Shown here one piece after another: positions 45,291-55,976 of a stretch of DNA of 64,000 nucleotides. The notes beneath the pieces are model-generated. The model was not told the origin of the DNA, searched no databases, and saw only the letters and a program-made list of their open reading frames with translations. The position numbers and the translations under genes are program-made. Each line of letters starts with the position of its first letter. Positions within the stretch are counted from its first letter, which is position 1. The DNA is from Ceratodon purpureus (taxonomy: Eukaryota > Streptophyta > Bryopsida > Pseudoditrichales > Ditrichaceae): positions 84,707,715 to 84,771,714 of the forward strand of contig CM026426.1 of NCBI GenBank assembly GCA_014871385.1. The letters are read 5' to 3'.

Positions 45291-45320
45291 AGGAGTCGAG
45301 TTGTTGGGGGAGTTGCTGTC

Positions 45321-45560
45321 TGAGTGTTGAGTCGAGCAGCAGTAGAGTGCGAGAGTTGGGCAGTGGCAGTGACAGAGAGTTTGGAGAGTGGTCGCTGAGT
45401 GTTGAGTCGAGCAGCAGCAGTAGAGTGCGAGAGTTGGGCAGCAGTAGTGATAGAGAGTTCGGAGAGTGGTCGCTGAGTGTTGAGTCGAGGAGCAGCGGAG
45501 CAGCAGTAGAGTGCGAGAGCTGGGCAGCGGCAGTTATAGAGAGTTTGGAGAGTGCGTCGC
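45321..45560. repeat. Tandem repeat of about 75-85 bp, three copies
   Basis: Three head-to-tail copies begin GTTGAGTCGAGCAGCAG at about 45326, 45399 and 45479 and run to GAGAGTGGTCGCTGAG. Unit lengths differ through extra CAG triplets. It produces repeating Ser/Leu peptides on minus (LLDSTLSDHSPNSLSL), which I do not take as a gene. Confidence 0.75.
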
Positions 45561-45872
45561 TGGTGGGCGTTTCGGTGGCCGTGATGAGGTTTCTCTTGTC
45601 TTTTGTTCCGTCAATTCCGTGCAGCGCTGCGGCGAGGTGGATGCCCGCTGCTACATGCGTCACGGTATATTTGCTGTTCTTATAAAAAGTTCTTCTCCTC
45701 ATTTCACTTTCTCCCTGTCTGCTACGGTATCCTTGGTGAAGTGGCATTTCTTAATAAGTGTTGCATGTGATTGTTCAGCGGAGGAATTACAGAAGCTTGG
45801 GGCCCAAGTAAAAGTGAGTCAGAACGGTGCGGAATCTGATTACGGTACCAGTTCATGGCCAGATTGGGAAGT

Positions 45873-45961
45873 TCAGGCCAGATTAGGGTTCTTCCTAGGG
45901 CGGCCTCGCTTCTTTGGAGGTTCGGCATTCTCCTTGGAGGCAGCAGGAGGTATATTCGAGG
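45873..45961 (-). CDS. Putative last exon of the pogo-type transposase with AT-hook
   Basis: A 138-bp GT-AG intron (45962-46099) would lead into a segment that in one frame reads SNIPPAASKENAEPPKKRGR and then PRKNPNLA before a TGA at 45873-45875. The core KKRGRPRKNP is a textbook AT-hook, a minor-groove DNA-binding motif. The phase of the join is off by one base, consistent with the other indels in this copy. An accidental AT-hook is possible but unlikely this close to a TTGCAG acceptor. Confidence 0.45.
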
Positions 45962-46099
45962 CTGCAACAGGATTGCAATTTCAATCACATGTATCCGTCA
46001 TCACCATATTGCATATTCGTTGCATTCTCCATCACAGATCTAATCATTTCAAACATGAATCTCACAAAATTCGTGGGTTTGTTTTTTGCAGGAGCTTAC

Positions 46100-47891
46100 C
46101 TTTCTCGAGCCATGCCTTTGAGAGTAGAGAGACTTGACTTCGTATTTGATGATGCAATCTCAGCAACTCTTGTTAATGAATCTTGCACAACTGACTCTAC
46201 AAGCTGATCTGTGTCCACGTCTTCTTCTTTTTCATTGTCCTTTGGCTCAACTTCCTTTGTCTCAACCTCAAACAGAGGTGTCTTCATGTCCACATCCATG
46301 GCAGCCATTTGAAATGGTGGTTCAAGGGCTTGCAATAAACCACATTGGTGCCACCCTTTTATAATTGCCTCGACCATTTGCTTTGTAAATGCTCCCATGC
46401 TTTGAACAGCCAGCTACATAGATGACGCTTCAATTCTTTCATTTTAGTATCAACCTTCACATCTTTTGCTGCCTTGTGCTTCAGTTGTTGGATGATGTCA
46501 TCTGATGTGTAGGAGTCAAATGCCTGTCTAAATCTATGCTTGAATGGCTTCTGTAAAACAACATCAGCTCGTTGGTAGACAATTGTACAACATGCAGGCT
46601 CAAAAATGATAAGGATTTCAGGGTGGTTAACCTTCATTCAAGATTTGAACTCCTTTGACTTGTGCACACTCCAGCAGTCTATCAACCATATCAGTTTCGT
46701 CTCCTTGGGTAGCCCTAAACGCTCAACTTGGTCTTGCCTATATGTTTGTAAAATCTTGATCACAAAGTCCTTGCATGCTTCAACATTTGACCAATGGTTC
46801 TCTGAATATGTGAGATGCCACCCAGCTTGCTCACAGTCAATCCGTCCAACATTTTGTACTGGTAAGCACTTTGTAGTTGTCCCTGTAAAAACAACTTGGA
46901 ATGGTAAAAGGTTGCCAGCTGCTGTAGAGGACACTGACACTCTAATCTGCCTCATGTCATCTCCTTTGTGAACAAGTACATGTTTTGAACCTTTAACATC
47001 CTATGTATGAGGTCCTCCTGTAGGGATTAGGTGTATGCCTGTTTGATCTGTGTTTACAAATAATTCTAGTTGAATTGAGTAAGCCTTGACAAGATAAGCT
47101 CTTTGTGTCATCTTCAACCCTAGCTCTTCCCAATCCTTTGGTAGTTTTCTCGCAGTCCCTATAACCTTTCTGTAGCTCCAGTTTAAGTTGTCTTTCACAA
47201 ATGCCCTTGACCAAGTTAAACTGACCTTGAAAGCTCTGCTGCCTTCTTGCTGAAGTAATTGAGGGTGTCTAATTTCAATCAGGCTTTTAATCCTTGTTCT
47301 CACTGAAGATGCAAACAAGGGTTGACCTGCATCTCTAAGGCCTTGGAGCATTACAATGATCTCGTCCTCTAGCTCAGCATACTCTGCCAGAACATATTTA
47401 TGTTGAGAACCTTCAGTAAATGAAGACTTCTCATCAAAATTTTTTTTTTCACCCCTTCTTTCAACTCTTCTGAAGTAGTGAACCAATTGAAGAGTGTTCC
47501 TCTAGTGAGATCATCATAGACACTACCACTCTGTCCTCGAAGCTTGTACTTTGATTGCAAATACCTCACAGTGGCAGTATAATTCTTATGCACTCTCATT
47601 GCAGCATGTATGGGATCCCAAAGAGTAGGCATAAACCAGTTTGTATAGTTGCCTCTAACCTGAGTCTTCTTTGAAGTTGACCCTTCACGTTTCTCCACTT
47701 TTGGTGTGATTAAAACTGCTTGAAGCTCCTTCTTGGGTCTCCCAACAGGCCCTTTCACAACCTCCTCCTCCATAGCTCTCTTCAGCTCCAATCTCTTCCC
47801 TAATGCTGCAAACTCACGCTCCACACATACTTGCATTTCATCTTTGTCAATAGGTCTAAACATACATTGTAATGTCTTATGCCTCGCCATT
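46100..47891 (-). pseudogene. Pogo-type DDE_1 transposase with two stops and two frameshifts
   Basis: Starting at MARHKTLQC (47891), the protein has an N-terminal basic segment with GPVGRPKKE, a helix-turn-helix part (YTATVRYLQSKYKLRGQSGS) and a CENP-B-type second DNA-binding part (AELEDEIIVMLQGLRDAGQP). The DDE_1 core follows: VNTDQTGIHLIPTGG with the first Asp, KLIWLIDCWSVHKSKEF with the second, and VYQRADVVLQKPFKHRFRQA with the third. Lesions are a frameshift in an A10 run near 47440, TAG at 47001-47003 where Trp is expected, TGA at 46638-46640 after KSKEFKS, and a frameshift near 46390. The coding part ends at a GAAAG/GTAAGC donor (46099). The C-terminal ~60 residues are acidic (EVEPKDNEKEEDVDTD). 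Confidence 0.85.
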
Positions 47892-48454
47892 GTGAGTCTT
47901 GTGCAGCTCAGTCTCTCATAAATACAACATAACTCTCGCATGCAACAAACCGTGACGCCAAAGAAAACCCTCACACATATGAAAGAGAGATTTTAGAGTA
48001 ACTAATGGTGGTTAAGGAAAACGATTAGGGTAATCGCAGTCGCCTTAGATGAAAATTGCAATAACCATCTATGAACTATAAGAACAACATGGATGAATGC
48101 CTACTTATTTTTAATTACTTATTAAAATAGCCCAATTTTAGTATATTATTTTCCGGGTTGCCTAACAGACTTTCGTATTTTAAATAATTATTAGGCGGAA
48201 AGGTGCCCAAGCTGCTAGGAAGCTACGGTATGCTAGGGCTAAGGGCCCAACAATCCAAACTCAACCCTAACATATAATTCACTCTCAAAGCACGTAAACA
48301 GACATGAACTTCTATCACCCAATGGCCTTGACAGATCACAGACTTGCTGTGATGTTTAAGTCCCAGTTTGTTTGCAGTAGCAGTCAACGATACACATTAA
48401 TACATTAATTGTACGTGAGCACACACAACAATTCCTCGCTGGGGTTTGCAGATT

Positions 48455-49054
48455 TTATAGCAATAAACAAAGAAAAGAACCTGAATAATCTTCGACGGTG
48501 TCGAAATTGCCTTCGTCCTTTCCGTCCTTTACTACAGCAGCAGCGTTCTTCTCTGGAAAACTGTTCTCCTCGTCCTCTTTGTCTTCGTCAGCAGCGTTCC
48601 TCGCTTCTACAGCAACGTCTTCGATTGTGGAAATCTCATTTGGAATAGCAGCGATCTCCTTCGAGAGAGCAGACGACTCCTTCGGGGCAGGAGCGCTCAC
48701 CTTCGAATGAGCAATAGCGGTCTTCAATGACACCTTCCGCACAGCAGCGGTCTCCTTTGGTACAGCAGCAGTCGGCTTAGAGTGGGCAGCGGGCTACTTC
48801 GGTACAGCCGCGGTCTTCTTCGGCACCGCAACGATCACCTTCGGATGGGCAGCAGCCTTCTTCGATATGGCATCAGCTCCGCCTTGTTTCAAGCGCTCAC
48901 CCTGACTAATGTTTGTTCTCCGAACCCTGCAATAGTACCCTGTGAGAGAAGTTGGGGACAGGTCCGGCGATGGAGCTTTCGCCAGGGTCTCCTCCGACGC
49001 AGCCTTCTTGGTCACCGCCGTCGCAGCTAGCAGGTACTTTTGCCGCAGGTACAT
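48455..49054 (-). pseudogene. Lys/Ala/Pro-repeat ORF with one stop
   Basis: One frame of about 200 codons is interrupted only by a TAG at 48794-48796. The peptide repeats the motif [AV]-[VA]-P-K-[KE]-x-A (VIVAVPKKTAAVPK, TAAVPKETAAVRK), then turns acidic (NAADEDKEDEENSFPEKN). This looks like the tail of an H1- or neurofilament-like protein, but low complexity prevents assignment. Its left end runs into a CAG/GTTCTT donor-like site at the 3' side. Upstream, at 49060-49300, a partly duplicated 66-bp unit (LPAAEETETSPVVTETAI) suggests the same gene continues in other frames. Confidence 0.35.
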
Positions 49055-49649
49055 CCGTCACAGCACGCAGTGGCTTCGCAGGCAGCAATTTCCTCTTCCA
49101 CCAGACCAGTCACCTCTCCACTTCCCTTGCTCCACTTCGACGGCTGCTTCCAATTCAACGATTGTTCTCTTGGAGATGCTGCCCCCTCGTCCGCAGTAGC
49201 TGGTAACCTTGATATCGCTGTCTCAGTAACAACAGGTGATGTCTCCGTCTCCTCAGCAGCTGGTAACCCCAATATCGCTGTGTCGCGATTCCTTCTACAG
49301 CGAGCGCCGATCTCTTGAGGCCAACAACATCGTCTGCCTCACAGGTACGTGTATCTCACCCGAGTGAATGCCTTGATGGGATCCAAATTATGCTCATTGT
49401 TTCTGTCCATATCTCTGTGCAATTGAGCTTGTGATACAGTAATCACATTCGTCCTTTGTGTGTTGATCAATTCTGCCCTAAATTTTGTGATGTAAGTTTG
49501 GGGGCGGCTATGGTGATTTTCTACAAGTATTCTAGGGTTTTGAGATTGTTGACTGTTAGATTCTATATCCAATGGTGCAGGTTGGTGATTATCCTCTATT
49601 ACTTTTGTAATCACGATTGCAATTCTACTATGAGCTATGGTGGGCAACA

Positions 49650-49979
49650 CCCTTGCGATAAACCTCGCCCTCGTCTTAATGACGAGGGCCCCCAACCAGG
49701 GCTGTCATTGGAGGGGGCAAAAAGCCCCCTATATTTTGCATGTTGATGGAAAAAAAAATTAAAATTTTAAAAAAAAATTAAAAATATATAAACTAACTAA
49801 AATTAATCTAGTGGGTCCCCCGCACTAATTCGGGGTCCCCGGTTTCATTTAAAATAAAAAAATTACTAAAAAAGGGCCGCAGGGCCCCTAAAAATAGATC
49901 AGGGAGGAAAGGAGAAAGGGGAGGAGGAGGGGGAGGGCCCGCCTCGTCATTAAGACGTGGGCGAGGTTTAGAGCGAGGG
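49650..49979. mobile_element. MULE-type MITE (330 bp)
   Basis: The two 38-bp ends, CCCTTGCGATAAACCTCGCC on the left and CCCTCGCTCTAAACCTCGCC inverted from the right, match at 34 of 38 positions and continue with CGTCTTAATGACGAGG. TGGGCAACA flanks both sides (49641-49649 and 49980-49988). A 9-bp duplication is the signature of Mutator-like elements. The interior is AT-rich in its middle and purine-rich on the right, with no coding capacity. Confidence 0.85.
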
Positions 49980-50244
49980 TGGGCAACAATAATTGAGGTG
50001 AGCTTACCTGTCGTGTGTAGTTGCCGTCGAGTCTGTCTTGTTTGAGGTGGTGTCTTCTCCAATTTCGCCCACCTCTTGACGCAGCTTGCTGTTTTATTGT
50101 GTAGTTAGATCTTTGTGCTCTCACGTTTGAGCATTTGGTCTTGAGATGGTGTGTGGTCGTTGCTTTTGCTCTGTCAGTATTGATGTAGATCACGCCGTTA
50201 TGTTGCTTGGGGCAGCGTACTGCCGGAGTTGGCTATGGTGCTGC

Positions 50245-50690
50245 TGAGTATTGCCAACACCTCCAGCTCCTCCTGTGACGAGTGCAGTTTGTCCTTCCTT
50301 CAGATTAGCACTTTCAAAAGCTTCATGAGCAGTCTCAATTGCGAGAGGCAGGCTTGCTGCTTCAGCGAATCTTAAGTACTTGGGCTTGATAGCCAGAAGC
50401 TCTTCCGGCATTGCAGTATATCGCTCCAAAGAACCATACTGTTGAGGCTGATTTAATGCAGCTTCGGCTTTGGCATAGACCTCATCACCCTCCTTGAACT
50501 TAGTCATGTCCGACCCTCCCTTTACTACTACCCCGTCGACATCGTACCCTGGCCTATGAGGAAGCTCGGAATCCGTGGCCTTGAATTTCTCTATCCTTCG
50601 CTTGCCATCTACTGAGTTCAGCGCTGGAGCCTTGACCCCAACTAAGACTTCACCTGGTTGCACCTCAGGTACGGGAATACTGTCCTCATC
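50245..50690 (-). pseudogene. Alkenal/2-methylene-furanone reductase fragment, 3' part missing
   Basis: The frame reads DSIPVPEVQPGEVLVGVKAP, then KATDSELPHRPGYDVDGVVV, GDEVYAKAEAALNQPQQYGS and EGQTALVTGGAGGVG. This is the N-terminal GroES-like domain and the start of the NADPH-binding Rossmann domain (GGAGGVG) of plant medium-chain reductases of the AOR/quinone oxidoreductase group, which reduce reactive carbonyls. Homology stops exactly after GGAGGVG; the 20 residues that follow to the stop at 50190 are unrelated. Half of the enzyme (about 170 residues) is missing and no start codon belongs to the frame. It is a gene fragment, possibly captured by a transposon, 266 bp from a MULE-type MITE. 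Confidence 0.8.
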
Positions 50691-52364
50691 TCTCGATATA
50701 TCACAGCAGTCTCTGACCCTGCTTCTTCAATGTATATCTCAGCCCGTGCACTGCTTTGTTGATTTCGATGCTGCCGAGGACTTGGTTCTTCGTTCAGTTT
50801 CATGTTGTTTCCGCCTCTACTGCACAGGTGATTTGTGTGACATTTATCTGTGTCATGGTTGGTTGATGCGCAGCTCCCTCCATGAGATTGAGATGTCGGG
50901 AAGCAGCTCATACTTCGCAGTCGTGATGTGTGCAGGTCTTGGTACCAGCTCAAGCATCTTCGGTAGTCACTGTTGCTCATAGTTGCGCTGATTGTCCGTT
51001 GTTGATTGGTTTGTGAGTGGTGGCGATGTGGCTTCGTGTTTAAGCGGTTGCTCCGGCGTTGCTTTATGTAGAAGCTGGGTCCCTTGATGAACCTTGTTCG
51101 CCTCTTCATATGTATCTGTTTGGATCTGTATCTGCTGGTAGGCTGCTTGACTCCGCTTGTGTATGTTGACTGCTTAAAATCGTATCTGCTGCTTGACTGC
51201 TTGTGCTTGTTGTTTGTCTGTATCTGATGCTTGGCTGCTTGACACCGTATCTGTTTGTTGTCCTTGCAGGTCCTGTTCGTCCCGTTACTATACTGAAATT
51301 GTTGTTGGCGCTGGGACTCGATCTGCTGCAAGTGTGTACACACAGTGACGGTATTTTTCTACTGTAACTGTTAGTGTAGACCAAGCTATCATGCAGATGG
51401 TTTGTGAGATCTGGGTTTGATCTAATAGTGAGAGTGGGATAAAACATTTGTGAAGCAAAGGAATGAAAGTACAAAGAGTGAAAAGAACAACTGCCCTTGT
51501 TTGTGAGTACGTTCTGCCATCTGAATGTTGGTTTCTGGATCTGAGTAGTCCTTGAGTTGTTGTGAGAAGGTTTCATAGGATATCCATATCCGTCCTAGAC
51601 TGACAAAACTAGATCTGAGATGCAAACAAGTTTGGGGGTTGTAGCATTGTCAAAACGTAGCCCCAACACATGTCCCAGCCCTCTACTATGTTTTCGATTC
51701 TGGTACCTCCAGCACAAATGAGGCATCAGATCTAGTTATGTCAATCTTGAGTCCCTTCCATCATACATCTTCTACTTTCTCACAAAACATAGATTGAGTG
51801 TGTGCGAAGAGGACTCTACAGCCCCTAAGCTGCACACATCTTCTTTGCCTAAGTCCTAGAGACTCTCTTCACCGGAAAAGGTGGAGCTCCTAGCTACTCA
51901 TCTCTCTTCTTTGCCCCAACCTTAAGAGATGAATATGAGAATCCCGAGCAGAAGACCTCCCTTATACCGGGACTATTTCATTCGATGATCTTAACATTAT
52001 GTGATGTGGATGAATGGGGCCTTTTGGCCTTATTATGCAATCATACTTATGTACTCACCTTCATTTGAACAATCCATTGCAACTTGAAATTCCCTTCCTG
52101 TGATATGAGACGAATAAAAATAAAATTGTGCACATAAATTGGAGTATATATCACTTGTGGTTTCAAAGAGACTTGTAAATCAAGCACCATTGAAGTTTCA
52201 AATTGGGTATGTTTTTAAGCTTTGGCTGAACAGTTTACTTCATTTGTATTTTATTGCATGCATTTAAATGGTTTATATCTTAAAAGCATATTGTTGTAAC
52301 AATCTAATAAAAGAAAATGCCTAGTGTTGTAGCTATTATGGAATGTTCACAAAAAGCAAAGATA
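50691..52364. other. Non-coding with degenerate tandem repeat
   Basis: At 51112-51262 words like GTATCTGCTGCTTGACTGCT repeat five or six times in degenerate form. The minus-strand frames over it (up to 233 codons) consist of these repeats. Around 51900-52000 the minus strand shows GTATAAGGGAGGTC, a TATA-like sequence in an LTR-like context, but no matching second LTR, tRNA primer site or polyprotein is in the window. Confidence 0.4.
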
Positions 52365-52366
52365 TA

Positions 52367-52765
52367 AGGTAGGAGCACCTAAAACCAACAACGTAAGGAT
52401 TTTGAGCCTTTTTTTCGGGTTTGTTTTTAGGGTGTAATTTTTACGTGTAGAAAAATAAGTTTTTCATAGAATGCAAATTTTTTCAAAATTTTCTTTCCAA
52501 TATTGAAATAGATACAAATTTTTAAACACAAAAGTACTTCGTGATCCAAAACTGATATGTAGACTTTTTCCATTGTTACACCTAGTTGATATTAATTTCC
52601 ACTCATGAGTGTACCCTAAACCACCAGCTTTTTGAGTGTTTTTGAGCTTTTTGATTGGTCAGTGGTCTGACAATGCTAGTCAGCGAGGTGGTCAGCCAAA
52701 ATGCGGCTCTGGGGACATCTACACGTTGGCTCTTGGGGTGCGATTGGTTTTAGGTGCTTCTACCT
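52367..52765. mobile_element. TA-flanked MITE (399 bp)
   Basis: The left end AGGTAGGAGCACCTAAAACC pairs with the inverted right end AGGTAGAAGCACCTAAAACC over about 21 bp. TA lies at both borders (52365-52366, 52766-52767), but since TA is its own reverse complement this is weaker evidence than for other elements. The interior is non-coding and T-rich. Confidence 0.65.
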
Positions 52766-52814
52766 TAATTTTTTATAGAAATGCAATCACAATGGTATGG
52801 CTTAAAGAGTAGTG

Positions 52815-53520
52815 ATGTATTTCAAAGTATCTCTATGATGGGTATTTCCTCCATGTAGTTGTGATTTATCCTATATATAGTCTATAATAGATATCTCTTG
52901 GAAGACATGATACATTTCAAAATCTTTCTGATGGATATATCCTAAAGATTGTGATGCATTTTAAAATCTCTCTTTGATGGATAGTGCCAAGATGAGTATT
53001 CCTTAAAGAATGCAATGTATTTCAATTTTTTTTCATGATGGGTATTGTCTAAAGACATACGAGGTATGTCTAAGTGTGCTTCTTTTTATGATTGTTTTAA
53101 AGATTTGTGATATAAGTCCATTTGGGCCTATGATGGGTATTGGGCCAATTTTATAGTGTGTCAGTAGAAGTTGTTGTGTGCTTCAAATTCCTAATTTTTT
53201 TTTTACTTTTAATTTTTAGTTTTTTTTTAAAAATTTTTTTTTTCCTTTATTATATAATCATTGGAAATCCAGGAAGGGCAACTAAAGATAAATCTTTTTG
53301 CTCAAAAACTGTGGTATGATTGGTATTGCTTTGAGAGTTGAGATTTAATTCTAAGTTAACTTATGATGGGTATTTTTCCTAATTCATGAAATAATTTACA
53401 AGGTCTTCATAATGGGTAAAGAGTTATGAGAGTTGTCTAAGTATGCTTTTCTTGAGGATATTTTCAAGTTTTTGTGATAAATCTTAATGGGGCTTCATGA
53501 TGGATATTGCTTAATTCAGG
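52815..53520. repeat. Degenerate tandem repeat around TGATGGGTATT
   Basis: Seven or eight units of roughly 60-110 bp share CTATGATGGGTATT or a variant (about 52836, 52919, 52974, 53037, 53131, 53364, 53411 and 53500) preceded by CAAAATCTCT-like words. The copies are strongly diverged. No coding capacity. Confidence 0.55.
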
Positions 53521-55338
53521 TATGAGCAAAGTATCTAAAACCTTAAACCCTAATTCACCAAAATCATTACAAACTTGGAAAATATAAATACAACCCATAC
53601 ATTTCTTCTACAGAATCCATACATACAAAAATGTAATGACTCTAAACCAATGCAAACTCAAACATGAAGACAAATGTGGAAAATAGCTTCCATCAACATA
53701 CATTAGGTACCATTTGTTACAAGCTTAAGGTTTCTATTTTTCCTCCTTAACACTAATTTAAACTTCCAAACACCTTCCCTCAAACCTGCAAAAACACAAC
53801 AATAAATTCTCTATAAAAAATAAGAGACATATGATCCAAAATCCTAAAACATATCTAAATAAAAATTGTAATTCCAAGGTGAAAGGTACAGAAGCAATCA
53901 AATCAAAATTCAAAACAAGCAATGACAAGCAGTGAAGAAACAAAAAAAAATTAAAAATTAAAAAGAAAGCAAGGGTAGGAACCGACACCTGGAGGACGCT
54001 GGGTTGCAGGGCAATGCTGATTTCCTCAACTACAACCTGAATTTTGAAGAACTAGGCATTAGTTCAGGCTCACAAGTGGGGAATGCTAGGACATGAGCGA
54101 TGAGCCGTGAGCCATGTGTCGTGAGCGAGATTCCATGAGCCGTGAGCGGATGACTTACTATATTTAGTCTATGCATTTCATCCATGAATGGCGATGAAGT
54201 CATCCCAAAAAAATGAATAATTTGCAAATGAACAAATCATATTTCAAATTAAATGATTATTGTTACACCAACGTGTCAAAATAAATCATTAGGATTAGAA
54301 AGCTTAGGTGAAAGAAAACGGCTAATGAAACCTCCAGAGGTACTTGTAAGCCATGGCCAGGGAGAGTTGGTTCAAACACAGAGGTGCATAGAAGCCATGG
54401 CTAGGGAGTTTAGGTTCAAACACAGAGGTACTTGCAAGCCATGGCTGGTTCGAGGTCACACGCAGGAACTAGCAAACTGCTATGTTAAAAGTAATTTTCA
54501 CTGATCTAGCTACAGAAAGTTGTTTCTGCTACAATCTCAGAGGATGTGGTTCTCGCTCTTTGTTTCTGCTACAATCTGAGCACCTTCTTGCCTGGTATCC
54601 ACTCGCACTTCACTTTAGTACTATCTCTGCTTGTATATTTAGTTGTTGTTTCTCATTTTGGGATATGTAAATGATCATCTGATGTTGTTGCTGAGGTCAG
54701 AATGTTAAAGTCATTGTTTACTCGACCTTGAGAGCGCTGCTATTGTGATATTCAAAGTAATTTTATATTAGCTTACAAAAGATAGCTATCTCTCCTACAA
54801 TCACTGAGGATGTGGTTCTTGCATTGTTTAAGTTGCCACACCATGGTTTAGATTTTTTAGTCTCACTTTACTCACGTTTTTGAATTTCAGTTCATTCAGG
54901 TGTTCCGTAGCTTTTGAAATTAGGGACAGTGTGAGTGCGCGAACATTTGATCATGTGTTCCTGGGATTGAAGGTGGATTTCTAGATTGTTACACAAGTCA
55001 AGTTGCAGGACTCATTCGCAAGACAGCCACCGTATAATCTGAGCATTCTCTAAATGATGATGACTTTATTCGAATACTTCTGTAAGTTTCAAGTCCACAT
55101 TTGTAATTTCCAATGTTCCATATGAGTGGAAAAAAGTAAAATGCTAGTCAAACCTCACTGTCGAGTGCATGTAGATAACTCGTCCCTTGACTTTGTGTCT
55201 CTGTTGGGTAACTTTTTATTATAAACATTGTCGTCTCTCTAAATTATTCTTCCCAATTGCTCTGGCATTTTTTGTTTGTCTTCTCTTTGGTGGAAAAAGG
55301 ACAATTGCTGACGTTGAACTTATTCATATTTGATGCAG
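53521..55338. other. Upstream region of the zinc-finger gene, with small tandem repeats
   Basis: At 54336-54447 a 50-60 bp unit (AGCCATGGCNAGGGAG followed by TTCAAACACAGAGGT) is repeated two and a half times. At 54086-54150 GTGAGC/ATGAGC words cluster. Two 45-bp stretches (54520, 54790) share CTACAATCNNNGAGGATGTG. No gene is recognisable, although untranslated exons of the gene at 55977 could lie here. Confidence 0.4.
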
Positions 55339-55449
55339 AATGTGTTGGAGGCCATCGGAAGGGTTTGCTTATGATATTCGGTTCTTGCTGTTGAGGAGCA
55401 GCTGTAGAATAAGAAACACCAGACTATCCCATTCACAAAATCTTATGGT
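55339..55449 (+). other. Possible untranslated exon of the zinc-finger gene
   Basis: The stretch is preceded by TTTGATGCAG (acceptor) and followed by GTATGTTC (donor) and has balanced composition in AT-rich surroundings. It has no long open frame. It would be spliced to the coding exon starting just before 55977. Confidence 0.25.
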
Positions 55450-55976
55450 ATGTTCTGTGTAATCTTTGAGCGTAAGATTCTCATGAGATCTATTGTCTAT
55501 TTAACTTAAATTTCTGACCTTCAGAAGATACTTTCGTACTAAAGACTGGAATTCGTAGTAAGATAATAAGTTGTTGTTCAAGGCAGAGAGTGAGCAAAGA
55601 CTAAGAGATTGTTTCAAATATATACATATTGGTAATTAGTACTGCATTGTCCCACAACAGTTTTGGTAACTAATTATCGTCATTGGGATTGAATAGTGGC
55701 CGTATTTGGAGAACTAGGTAATTCCACTGATATTGTGGATGTATCAATTCATGTAAAATATGTGTCTTCTGTAATCAAGAGCACTTCGACTCTGCATTGA
55801 CTTTTAAAATTTTAGTTTGTGCATTAGTAAAAGTCTACAGAGATACACAATTGATAGTTGACTGATTTAAATTACTAGAACTGCTATGTGATTGAGTTCC
55901 TTTGGTGCAAGATTTTAATGTTTTTTTTTTAATGTTTTGATAACAGTACAGGTTCTGAGTGATAGAGAGGGTTAAA

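Larger units (their letters stand above)
44876..48228. mobile_element. Pogo-type (Tc1/mariner) DNA transposon, 3353 bp
   Basis: The left end CCGTAGCTTCCTAGCAGCTT (24 bp including GGGC) is repeated exactly and inverted at 48205-48228. TA flanks both ends (44874-44875 and 48229-48230), the canonical Tc1/mariner target. Inside, the minus strand carries a DDE_1/CENP-B-like transposase gene. About 1.1 kb behind it is non-coding and contains two tandem repeats. Perfect ends beside a dead gene suggest a copy that was moved in trans by an intact relative. Confidence 0.88.

Noticed and set aside
45205-45747. Minus-strand ORF of 180 codons with LLDSTLSDHSPNSLSL repeats
   Set aside because: The repeats are just the tandem DNA repeat inside the pogo-type element; no domain and no relation to the transposase.
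50642-51576. Long minus-strand ORFs, Gln/Arg/Thr-rich, possibly gag
   Set aside because: They translate a degenerate short tandem repeat; no zinc knuckle, protease or reverse transcriptase follows.
51650-52030. Possible LTR (TATA-like box, TGTTGGGGCTACG start on minus)
   Set aside because: No second LTR, no target duplication, no primer-binding site and no internal polyprotein could be found.
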